This document shows, piece after piece, positions 1 through 6,420 of a stretch of 6,501 nucleotides of DNA. Below the pieces are notes generated by a model. The model was given only the letters and a program-made list of their open reading frames with translations, was not told where the DNA came from and made no database searches. Position numbers and translations under genes: made by a program. The stretch covers positions 1-6,501 of the forward strand of contig CAJMOT010000116.1 of the NCBI GenBank assembly GCA_905214995.1, in the 5' to 3' direction. The first letter of the stretch is position 1. Each line of letters begins with the position of its first letter. This stretch comes from an uncultured bacterium. GTDB lineage: Bacteria; Verrucomicrobiota; Verrucomicrobiia; Opitutales; Intestinicryptomonadaceae.

Positions 1-3000
1 TGGAAAATTTTTCGCCCGCGTAAAAGGCGTGGTCTTTGGAAGTGAAATTTGCGGGCTCGCCGCCTATAAAAATTAGCAGCGGCTCGAAAGCGTCCCTTAC
101 GGCGTCGTGCAGATTGGCCCTGAGCGTGTAGTCGGAGAGCAAATGCCGCTGGGTCTCGCTCCAGCCCGTCGGATTGTCGGGGCGCAGCCCGGGGGATTTT
201 GCGCCGCCGCCGCCGACTTGGTCGAATACGACATTATGGTTGTCGTAGGTGACCGCCGCGTGGCACATGTCGCGACCCCCGGGGAAATCGCCGAGAGCCG
301 ACATGTCGTAGCCCCTCCAAGCCTTTACGACGTGCCCGTAGAGCATCTCGGAAAGCCTCCTTATGTTCTCGTTCGGATTGGCGTAGGGGGAGTACTGCCA
401 CTCGTCTGAATGCGGCACGGGATTCGTCTCGGCGGAAAACACCCCGTCGCCGAAATACCTGGCGGCGTGCTCCGCGCCGAGGCTGCCGACGGACGGATTG
501 TCGAAATGCCTTATCTGCGCGGGATACGGGAACGCGGACTCCACCACCATAAGCGGCCTGCCGCGCTTCTCGGACCACTGGCGCGGCCAGTCCTCCTGCT
601 CCTGCAACGGCGTGCCGTACGACTGGTAGTTCATCGAGGTGAAAATTTTTCCGGACGCCCCGCCCGCGTGCTGGAAGAGCTCGCGCGACCAGTCGAGCGA
701 GCGCATAAGCTTTTCGGCGGTCTGCGCGCGGCGGCGGGGTTCGCGCTTCGACGGAGGGTCGTAGTCGTAGTCGGTAATCTTTGCGGGATCCTGATTCCAC
801 GGATAGGAGCACGTGTTGAAATCCGTATACCACATGAGTATCGACGGGTGGTTGCCGTAGTGCTCCAAAAACCTCTCAACCTCCCTGGAATACCCCTCCA
901 TTTCCTCGTCCTCGTACGGGGGCATCTGGAAGAGGTTGTAGAGCCCCGCGCGGTCGCACTCGCGCAGGTACTCGGGCCACGCGACCTGCGAAGTCTTCCC
1001 GAACGGGTCGAAGCGCACGGTGTCGTAGTTCATGTCCTTTATATGCGCGACGTACTGGCCCATGGAGTTGGGGTGCCCGAAGTACTGGCGGAGCCTGCCG
1101 AGCGCGGGGGAAGTCCACATGCGCATGCGCATCTTTTTGCCGTTCATGCGGAATTCGGAACCCTCAACCCAGGCCTCTCGGAACCCGAAATCCTTTGCTG
1201 GATACGAGTCGGCAAGCTTTGAATCCGCATACAGGGAAACCTTCATCTCATAAAGATTGGGGTTTTCAACGTCCCACAGGACGGGATTTTTCCACTTCCC
1301 CGAGAACTTCACAACCTGTTCGCGCGCGCCCGTGATGTCGAACTCTTCGGAAAAAGTCTTGGGCTTGCCGCCCTTTCTCTCAAAGGAAAATTCGACTTTC
1401 GCCTTTCCTTTCCGCCCCGACGGGTTTTGAACCCTCGCGAGCATTGCCACCCGCCCCTTCCGGTAGGACGGCAGCGCGAGCGCCGACGACAGAAAGACGC
1501 GCGACGGAGCCTTCTCGAGCCAAACGTCGCCGATTGCGATTTCCGCGTGGTCGCCTATGCTCGGAACCCCGCGCCAAAGGCCGACGTAGGCGCGGTCTAT
1601 GAAAACCGTGAGCAGGTTTTTCCCGTCCGGAGAGAGAATGTCTGTGACGTCTATTCTGCGCGCGTTGGGAACGACCGTAAAGCATTTGAAATCCTGCCTG
1701 AACGAGTCTATGAGCTTTCCGTTCAAATACGCCCTGCCGTAGTCGCCGTTCAGGTTTTCAAAGTTGAGGTAAACCCTTTCGCCCTTCAAATCGTCGGGGA
1801 CTTCAAAAACGCGCTGGTACCAGCCCGCGCGGTTTTCTATCAGGCTCTTGCCGTTCCAGTACTGCGAGGGCCTGCCGAGCTTCCCGTTCTCCGGAAGCCA
1901 CAGGTTGTAGAGCGGAGACCTGAAGCTGCCGGGCACCCGCATGTACCCGCAGCTTGCGCCCTCCGGAGCGTAGGAGTATTCGTTTGCCAGCCAGACCCTC
2001 CAATAGCCGTTGAGGCACACGCCGCTCCTCACGCCGTCCGAGCGCCTCGCCGCGTCTTCAAGCGACCACAGGCCGTCTTCGAGCGCGTCCGTCTTTGCGT
2101 CGGCGAGCTTCGCGGCGTCTTCCGCCGACGGGAAGCCGGAATTGGGATAAGCCGAAAATCCGTCCGCGATTTTCGCCGACGAAATTTTGTCGAACGCGGC
2201 ATTGGGTATCGAGCCCTGGAAGGAGTCGTCTATATAAAATTCGAACGATTCCCCGCTCCGCCTCACGGAAATTTTGTGCCGCTGCGCGAGATTCAATACG
2301 CAAGCGGACTCCGCCGCCGCCTTTTTGCCGCCGCCGTCGTATACGAACGACACCTTGCCCGACGCTCCCATGGCGACGAGCGAAAGCTTCGACGAGCCTG
2401 AATCGAGCTCCAGCAGCTTGCGCGGGCCGGCGTACTTCGCTGTCTTGCCGCTTGTCACAAATTCGGCGGAGCCGCCGGAAAACGGAATGATGTCAGGGTT
2501 GAGCGCCGACATCGCGGAGTCGGAACCCGATGTCGAGAGCGCGAAAATCTCCGCCGCCGGAAGAACCCTGTCGAATATCCTGATTTCGTCGTACAATCCG
2601 TTGCCGACTTTCGCCTTGAAACGGTCCGACCCCGCGTTTCCGAGCCAGATTGACGGCGATTGCCTCTCGAGTTTTTCGACGCGCGAGGGGTCTGCCTTCT
2701 TCCCCGCCAGCCTGCCGTTTATATATAGTGCGGCCTCGCCCGTTTTGGCGCTCCACGAAAACGCCACATGCGCCCATTCGCCCTGTTTGAGGACGTTTTT
2801 GCGCAAAATCTGGAGCTGTCCCGGGAGGCAGACGCTGAGCTCCATATATCCTCCCTTGCCCTTCACGAAGTAGAAGCGGAAGTTTTTGCCGTTCGCGGTG
2901 AACACCGGAATGCTCTCGGGGTCGGTCTCTTTCCAAAACGGCTTGAACCAAAACGACACCGTGCCCTCGTTCCAGTCAGCCTCGGGCAGACCCGCGAAAT

Positions 3001-3232
3001 TTACCGCCGTCACCTGGTCGTAGGCGTGGCGCTTGACTTCGAGCGCCTTGCCCGACACGCCCGCGACATAGCCCGACTTGCCGTGCACCACGCCGCCTTT
3101 GAGGTTTCCGCCATCCGAACCCACGACGTCGGCGGAGCCGTCGAGCGGCATATAAAACAACGGCTCCGACGCCGCGCATGCGAGCGGCGAGAGCAAAACG
3201 GCGAGGGCGAAAACGGATATTCGGCTGTTCAT
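1..3232 (-). CDS. Exported LamG-domain glycoside hydrolase, GH2-like (partial, 3' end outside window)
   Basis: An unbroken minus-strand frame runs from the ATG at 3232-3230 to the left edge: 1077 codons with no stop, so the C-terminus is missing. The product opens with a signal peptide (MNSRISVFALAVLLSPLACA, probable cleavage after Ala20; Cys19 lacks a proper lipobox). Residues about 25-230 form a LamG/concanavalin-like domain, with the hallmark W153-AHVAFSW strand followed by ALYINGRLAG. Residues about 235-400 are an unassigned beta-rich spacer. GH2 signatures follow: a sugar-binding jelly roll (GYWRVW at 409-414, GWYQRVF at 470-476, GLWRGV at 551-556), an Ig-like domain at about 575-685, then FGFRE and a TIM barrel from about 697. 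The barrel has NHPSILMW at 794-801 and a likely nucleophile Glu898 in LMVVESAFPY. The usual acid/base Glu is not seen: DFNT at 804-807 replaces the family's GNE. The family cleaves terminal sugars such as beta-galactose, glucuronate or mannose from glycans; the substrate here is unknown. It is probably periplasmic or extracellular. Confidence 0.9.
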   Translation of the reverse strand, partial: MNSRISVFALAVLLSPLACAASEPLFYMPLDGSADVVGSDGGNLKGGVVHGKSGYVAGVSGKALEVKRHAYDQVTAVNFAGLPEADWNEGTVSFWFKPFWKETDPESIPVFTANGKNFRFYFVKGKGGYMELSVCLPGQLQILRKNVLKQGEWAHVAFSWSAKTGEAALYINGRLAGKKADPSRVEKLERQSPSIWLGNAGSDRFKAKVGNGLYDEIRIFDRVLPAAEIFALSTSGSDSAMSALNPDIIPFSGGSAEFVTSGKTAKYAGPRKLLELDSGSSKLSLVAMGASGKVSFVYDGGGKKAAAESACVLNLAQRHKISVRRSGESFEFYIDDSFQGSIPNAAFDKISSAKIADGFSAYPNSGFPSAEDAAKLADAKTDALEDGLWSLEDAARRSDGVRSGVCLNGYWRVWLANEYSYAPEGASCGYMRVPGSFRSPLYNLWLPENGKLGRPSQYWNGKSLIENRAGWYQRVFEVPDDLKGERVYLNFENLNGDYGRAYLNGKLIDSFRQDFKCFTVVPNARRIDVTDILSPDGKNLLTVFIDRAYVGLWRGVPSIGDHAEIAIGDVWLEKAPSRVFLSSALALPSYRKGRVAMLARVQNPSGRKGKAKVEFSFERKGGKPKTFSEEFDITGAREQVVKFSGKWKNPVLWDVENPNLYEMKVSLYADSKLADSYPAKDFGFREAWVEGSEFRMNGKKMRMRMWTSPALGRLRQYFGHPNSMGQYVAHIKDMNYDTVRFDPFGKTSQVAWPEYLRECDRAGLYNLFQMPPYEDEEMEGYSREVERFLEHYGNHPSILMWYTDFNTCSYPWNQDPAKITDYDYDPPSKREPRRRAQTAEKLMRSLDWSRELFQHAGGASGKIFTSMNYQSYGTPLQEQEDWPRQWSEKRGRPLMVVESAFPYPAQIRHFDNPSVGSLGAEHAARYFGDGVFSAETNPVPHSDEWQYSPYANPNENIRRLSEMLYGHVVKAWRGYDMSALGDFPGGRDMCHAAVTYDNHNVVFDQVGGGGAKSPGLRPDNPTGWSETQRHLLSDYTLRANLHDAVRDAFEPLLIFIGGEPANFTSKDHAFYAGEKFS
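2543..3160 (-). other. LamG/concanavalin-like domain within the hydrolase
   Basis: Residues about 25-230 of the exported hydrolase read as a LamG-type jelly roll. The domain starts LFYMPLDGSADVVGSDGG, then has NEGTVSFWFKPFW, a central strand MELSVCLPGQ, the conserved W-A-H-V-A-F-S-W and TGEAALYINGR, and ends with YDEIRIFDRVLPAAEIFAL. That last segment is the typical closing strand of these domains in planctomycete and verrucomicrobial secreted proteins. The fold usually binds glycans or works as a spacer; binding is inferred, not shown. Boundaries are approximate. Confidence 0.85.
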
Positions 3233-3240
3233 AAAAGTAT

Positions 3241-3270
3241 ATTATAATCGGAATAAAACTGTCTTATAAA
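3241..3270 (-). promoter_or_regulatory. Candidate sigma-70-type promoter for the LamG-GH2 gene, nearly leaderless
   Basis: On the minus strand a perfect -10 box TATAAT lies at 3246-3241. A 4/6 -35 box TTTATA lies at 3270-3265, with an 18-base spacer. The transcript would start near 3234, while the ATG is at 3232-3230, leaving a leader of only about 0-3 bases. No Shine-Dalgarno sequence is visible: the bases just before the ATG are ATATACTTTT. The start codon is well supported by the signal peptide that follows. The surrounding sequence is AT-rich, so a chance TATAAT cannot be excluded, and an unrecognised upstream promoter remains possible. Confidence 0.42.
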
Positions 3271-3413
3271 TCCGGAATGTTAAGAAAATCCCAAGCGCGG
3301 CACAAGAAAAAAGGCCGGCGGGAGTTGGAAAGAATATTTTGAGACGGCTCCGAAAACGGATTGAAGGGAAAAAAGGGATAAGGGAAAGGCGGAAGCGGCG
3401 GATAGATATTGAT

Positions 3414-3449
3414 TTTTTGAACTTGACCGCATTTTTGCGGACTCAAAAA
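3414..3449. repeat. Imperfect palindrome, possible operator or RNA hairpin
   Basis: The inner arms CCGCA (3427-3431) and TGCGG (3436-3440) are perfect around a TTTT loop. The outer arms TTTTTGA (3414-3420) and TCAAAAA (3443-3449) are also perfect complements, offset by 6 unpaired bases on the left and 2 on the right. It sits about 150 bases before the rightward start and 180 before the leftward start. It could be a regulator binding site or a leader hairpin. On the minus strand the outer arm ends in a short T run, but no gene there needs a terminator. Its role is unknown. Confidence 0.4.
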
Positions 3450-3592
3450 TAAAAGGCGTTTATTCGGGGATTGCGCGCGTTCCGTTTGGCGGAATTTGCG
3501 CCGCAAACGCACCGGCAAACATAACCTTATTTCAGTATGCCTCCGGCCTATTTCCCAACGCGCCGGATTCCATGCGCCAAATTGACATATCC

Positions 3593-4996
3593 ATGAAAAA
3601 CAGCATCGCTATATCGGCCCTCATCGCCGCCGCAGCCGTAGCATTCGGCGCGGAAACGGTGATAAACTATCCCTCCGGCGGAACCCTGCCTTTTGAGGGA
3701 AGCGCGTCGTCGCTCGAAATAAACATAGGCGGCGACACCAACGGATCCATCGTCGCCGTCGGCCCGTCCGCCCAAGTAGGGACGCCCGGACAGGACGCCC
3801 TCGCGATCAATTACAATTCCGGAACCACGCTGTACTATCTTTCGAGCGTCGGCGCGGAAGGAACGATTAACGGCAACATAAACGTAAACGTCGCAAACGG
3901 CAGCTTCAACAATCAAACCGCCTCCCCCGCAATAACGGAGGCCTTAATCGGCACCGCCTACGGGCAGTCGTCCGCCGCGATAGACGGGAACGTCAATGTT
4001 TCCATCACAAACGGCGAATTTTACGGAAACGTATTCGGCGGCGGCGGCGCGACCGTAAGGGGCGACACGAACCTCGTAATCTCGGGCGGCACATTCAAAG
4101 CCGAAGACGGCGTGTTCGCCGGAAATTCGTGGGGCGGCGTCACGGAAGGCAACTCGTATTTCAAAATCACAGGCGGCGACTTCTCCGAAGCGAATGTTTA
4201 CGCCGGCAACCACAGGACGGGGTCGTCCTTCTCCCAGAATGTCATAAAGGGAAACGCGAGCCTCGTCGTGGAGGGCGGAACTTTTAGAAACCTCAACGGC
4301 GGCAGCACCGACGGATTTTTGGGCTCTTACCGCCTTGCTGGAAAAATTGAGGGCAATGCGTCCATCGTCATCAGGGCAAACGACAATATCGTCATAAACG
4401 GCGACATCAACGCGTCGTCTGGCTTCGTTGACGGAAACGCGGAAGTCGCATTCGTCGGCGACGCAAGCAAGTTGACGTTTGCGGGCGACGTAAATGCGAC
4501 TTCGGCGTCGGGAAACAACGGCGCCCTCGGCGGGAAGGCGTCCATAAAAATCGGAACCGCGGAAGAGGCGTTCACGGGCGGCTTCAACGCAAAAATAAAC
4601 GACGGCTTCGCGAGCCTCGAAGTCTCCAACGCGGACACGGAGGTGAACTTCGCCAACGCCTTCAACGTCGAAAGCCTTTCGGTTGAGAGCGGCGCGAAAA
4701 TCGGGCTCGCCGAGGGCACGTCCTTTGAAAAGTTCAGCATAGTCTTCGACGGGGAATTTTCCGGCGGAGAAACGATAGACTACGCGGACGTGCTCGCCGA
4801 CGCCGAAACCCAGACCGTCGTGCTGAGCGCAATCGAAAGCGGGGCGCAATTCACCGTTTTCGGCGGCGATCAGGAGTGGTCTACCGTATTCGACAACGGA
4901 CAGTTCACAGTCGGCGCGGCAATTCCCGAACCCGCCGAATTCGCGGCATTCCTCGGAATATCGGCCATACTCTTCGCCGCGGCGCGCAGGCGCTAG
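3593..4996 (+). CDS. Secreted Asn/Gly-rich repeat protein with PEP-CTERM sorting signal
   Basis: The 467-residue product starts with a clear signal peptide (MKNSIAISALIAAAAVAFG, probable cleavage before Ala20). It ends with the tripartite PEP-CTERM signal: IPEP at 444-447, a hydrophobic segment at about 450-464 and a terminal RRR. In characterised systems such tails are recognised by a membrane exosortase, which removes them and releases or anchors the protein at the envelope; no exosortase gene is in this window. The middle, about 90-340, is built from degenerate G-N-x-x-[VL]-x-[IV] units with GG-[TDE]-F turns, suggesting a beta-helix or solenoid. It has no visible enzyme motif and probably no Cys. 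The ATG at 3593 is preferred over the in-frame ATG at 3572, because the earlier start adds MRQIDIS with an acidic residue before the signal peptide. Neither start has a Shine-Dalgarno sequence. A surface or matrix protein is likely; the exact role is unknown. Confidence 0.9.
   Translation: MKNSIAISALIAAAAVAFGAETVINYPSGGTLPFEGSASSLEINIGGDTNGSIVAVGPSAQVGTPGQDALAINYNSGTTLYYLSSVGAEGTINGNINVNVANGSFNNQTASPAITEALIGTAYGQSSAAIDGNVNVSITNGEFYGNVFGGGGATVRGDTNLVISGGTFKAEDGVFAGNSWGGVTEGNSYFKITGGDFSEANVYAGNHRTGSSFSQNVIKGNASLVVEGGTFRNLNGGSTDGFLGSYRLAGKIEGNASIVIRANDNIVINGDINASSGFVDGNAEVAFVGDASKLTFAGDVNATSASGNNGALGGKASIKIGTAEEAFTGGFNAKINDGFASLEVSNADTEVNFANAFNVESLSVESGAKIGLAEGTSFEKFSIVFDGEFSGGETIDYADVLADAETQTVVLSAIESGAQFTVFGGDQEWSTVFDNGQFTVGAAIPEPAEFAAFLGISAILFAAARRR
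3860..4560 (+). repeat. Degenerate G-N beta-strand repeats inside the PEP-CTERM protein
   Basis: About eight units share the pattern G-[ND]-x-x-[VLF]-x-[IV], anchored at residues 94, 132, 157, 186, 220, 254, 281 and 314, so spacing varies from 25 to 38 residues. The best-kept ones are GDTNLVISGGTFKAEDGVFA, GNSYFKITGGDFSEANVYAG and GNASLVVEGGTF. Similarity is at the protein level; the DNA copies have diverged, so this is an old array and not a recent duplication. Alternating hydrophobic residues and Gly/Asn turns fit a right-handed beta-helix. Units after about 254 lose the GG-x-F turn. Confidence 0.6.
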
Positions 4997-5015
4997 GCGC
5001 AACCGAAAAAAAACG

Positions 5016-5050
5016 AAAGGCGGCTTCCGAATGCGGGCCGCCTTTTTTTT
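5016..5050. terminator. Intrinsic terminator, probably bidirectional, between convergent genes
   Basis: The stem GGCGGC (5019-5024) pairs with GCCGCC (5037-5042). Inside it CCG (5027-5029) pairs with CGG (5034-5036) around an AATG loop, leaving a TT bulge. Eight T follow at 5043-5050, only 20 bases after the plus-strand stop at 4994-4996. AAA at 5016-5018 can extend the stem against the T run. On the minus strand the same stem is followed by TTTCG and eight more T (complement of 5006-5013), so it can also stop transcription arriving from thiH. Confidence 0.88.
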
Positions 5051-5284
5051 GCGCCGCGCAAGGGGAAATTTTTTTCAATAAGGCGGCGCGTTTACATAAA
5101 AAACGGCTCTCCTGACGCGCCGCGGGCTTGCAATGCGCCAAGCGGGGCGCAAAAATTCTGCCGCGCCGGAAGAAAAAATTTTTCTCCGACGCCGCAAAAA
5201 AACGGGCGGAGCGGGAAAAATTTCAACGCTTCCGCGCGGCGGGAGGGCGCGAGGCGCGCATTTGACCGCCCGCCGAATGCGCCC
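5051..5284. other. Convergent intergenic region after the terminator
   Basis: No gene is supported here; short open frames give low-complexity Arg/Ala/Gly-rich peptides. GC-rich sequence is broken by A/T tracts (5066-5075, 5151-5157, 5173-5183, 5196-5202, 5216-5223). There are two perfect inverted repeats: 9 bases at 5083-5091/5115-5123, and 7 bases CGGCGGG/CCCGCCG at 5237-5243/5269-5275. The second lies just after the thiH stop and has a 25-base loop; on the minus strand its T run comes about 16 bases after the stem, so it is at best a weak thiH terminator. Confidence 0.6.
5083..5123. repeat. 9-base inverted repeat in the convergent spacer
   Basis: GCGGCGCGT at 5083-5091 is the exact reverse complement of ACGCGCCGC at 5115-5123, with a 23-base loop containing an A run. 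GCGCCGC at 5051-5057 is a third copy that could compete for 5083-5089. No T run follows on either strand, so it is not a standard terminator. In sequence this rich in GC such repeats arise fairly easily, and no function is claimed. Confidence 0.5.
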
Positions 5285-6418
5285 TTACCCGCCCGAGCCA
5301 AACGAAACGTCGTAGTCTTTCCACACCGGATCCAGCCCGCGCGCGCGCAGGGCGGCGGCGAACTCCTCCGGAGTGCGGGAGTCGTCAATGTGGAACTGTT
5401 CCCCGCTGTCAGCCCTGTCGGCGTATCCTCCCGGCTTGGTGCTGCTGAACGCGCTCATCTGCGTGACGCCCAGGCCCATCACCCCGTCGCGGAATTTGCG
5501 GCTCTCGCGGGTGGATACGACTATCGCGAGCCTCGGCAGAAACATGCGCAGCGCGCAGATTATCTGGACGGTCTGCCGGTCGGTGGGAATATTGCCGGGA
5601 GCGGGAATGTAGCCGCTCGCCGCCGGCCGCATGCGCGGCAGTGACACCGAAATCTGGCTCCGCCACGCGCGCTTGAAGAGGAATTTTGCGTGCAGGGCGA
5701 CGGCGAGTATTTCAAAGCGCCATTCGTTCACGCCCAACAGGGGGCCGAGGCCGAGCTTGCGCATTCCCGCCTCCGCGCCGCGCTCGGGGGTTCCGAGCCT
5801 CCACCAGAACACGGATTTCGGGCCCGACGGGTGTAGGGTCGGATAAACCTTTTCGTCGTACGTCTCCTGAAATACGGTCAAACCCTCGCAGCCGGCGCCG
5901 ACGTATTTTTTGTAGTCGACAACCCGCGACGGAGCGATTTCTATGGAAACCGAAGGCATTATGGAGCGCGCAAGGCGTATTATCTCCTCCATATATCCGG
6001 ACGAAACGAGCTTCGGGTTCTCGCCCGCCACAAGCAGCACGCTGCGGAAGCCGAGGCCGCGAATAGCCGAGAGTTCGCGCCCGACCTCCTGCGCCGTGAG
6101 AGTCCGACGCTCTATGTCGTGGCGGCGCGCAAACCCGCAATAGGCGCAGTTGTTCACGCACTCGTTGCCCACGTAAAGCGGCGCGAAAAGGCGCATGGCG
6201 CGCCCGAAATATTTTGAGGTTATCGACGCCGAAATGCGCGCCATATCTTCAAGCTCCGCCTCCGCCGCCGGAGATATGAGGGCGGCGAGGTCTTCGAGCG
6301 AATCCGCCCTGCCCTTCGCCACCGCCGCGCGCGCGGTTTCGGCGGGGCAGTTTCTGGAATACTCCGCAAGCGAGTGCAAATCGCGCGAGCGCAGCTCTTC
6401 GAGAAATGTCGCTTTCAT
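5285..6418 (-). CDS. thiH: 2-iminoacetate synthase ThiH (tyrosine lyase, radical SAM)
   Basis: This complete 377-residue protein has the usual ThiH length. ThiH cleaves L-tyrosine using S-adenosylmethionine and a [4Fe-4S] cluster, giving p-cresol and 2-iminoacetate (dehydroglycine), which the thiazole synthase ThiG consumes in cytosolic thiamine biosynthesis. The cluster motif CxxxCxxC is intact at Cys87, Cys91 and Cys94 (CVNNCAYCGF). Other family hallmarks are the AGENPKLV strand at 131-138, IEIAPS at 159-164, VFQETYDEKVYPTLHPSGPK at 182-201, the SLPRMRP segment at 259-265, and a C-terminal GLDPVWKDYD. The helical N-terminus is also typical. The ATG at 6418 lies 2 bases after the thiG stop, with no clear Shine-Dalgarno sequence, so translation is probably coupled to thiG. 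The gene faces the PEP-CTERM gene convergently and has no functional link to it. Confidence 0.97.
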   Translation of the reverse strand: MKATFLEELRSRDLHSLAEYSRNCPAETARAAVAKGRADSLEDLAALISPAAEAELEDMARISASITSKYFGRAMRLFAPLYVGNECVNNCAYCGFARRHDIERRTLTAQEVGRELSAIRGLGFRSVLLVAGENPKLVSSGYMEEIIRLARSIMPSVSIEIAPSRVVDYKKYVGAGCEGLTVFQETYDEKVYPTLHPSGPKSVFWWRLGTPERGAEAGMRKLGLGPLLGVNEWRFEILAVALHAKFLFKRAWRSQISVSLPRMRPAASGYIPAPGNIPTDRQTVQIICALRMFLPRLAIVVSTRESRKFRDGVMGLGVTQMSAFSSTKPGGYADRADSGEQFHIDDSRTPEEFAAALRARGLDPVWKDYDVSFGSGG

Positions 6419-6420
6419 GG

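Larger units (their letters stand above)
3233..3592. other. Divergent intergenic region between the hydrolase and PEP-CTERM genes
   Basis: This stretch separates two divergently transcribed genes. Besides the hydrolase promoter at its left end, it holds a purine-rich tract at 3363-3402 (36 of 40 bases are A or G) and an imperfect palindrome at 3414-3449. A smaller imperfect inverted repeat is formed by GTTTGGCG at 3484-3491 and CGCCGCAAAC at 3499-3508. I see no convincing promoter for the rightward gene. Weak options are TTGACC at 3423-3428 with AAAAAT at 3445-3450 (16-base spacer), and TTGCGC at 3497-3502 with CATAAC at 3520-3525 (17-base spacer). The open frames in it give low-complexity, unconvincing proteins, so no gene is called. 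Confidence 0.7.

Noticed and set aside
1427..2401. A 324-codon plus-strand open frame opposite the hydrolase
   Set aside because: It is antisense to conserved GH2 segments such as GWYQRVF and GLWRGV, and its product has no recognisable domain. The same holds for the plus-strand frame at 410-1222.
3222..3232. Possible lipoprotein signal at Cys19 of the hydrolase
   Set aside because: Pro occupies the -3 position where a lipobox needs Leu or a similar residue; ordinary signal peptidase cleavage after Ala20 fits better.
3484..3502. A sigma-54-like TGGC...TTGC element before the PEP-CTERM gene, of interest because sigma-54 control is reported for some PEP-CTERM genes
   Set aside because: The GG and GC are 8 bases apart where 10 are required; at the correct spacing the -12 box reads GCGC, not TTGC.
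3264..3518. An 84-codon minus-strand open frame in the divergent spacer
   Set aside because: Its product is a Pro/Phe-rich low-complexity read of the purine tract, with no start signal and overlap with the proposed promoter.
3582..3587. A perfect TTGACA -35 box just before the ATG at 3593
   Set aside because: No -10 box follows at 16-19 bases; the nearest TATATC at 3610 is 22 bases away and inside the coding region.
3944..5002. A 352-codon open frame on the minus strand, opposite the PEP-CTERM gene
   Set aside because: The plus-strand frame has a signal peptide and a PEP-CTERM tail; the antisense product is Arg/Ala/Val-rich without motifs and fits a GC-bias shadow.
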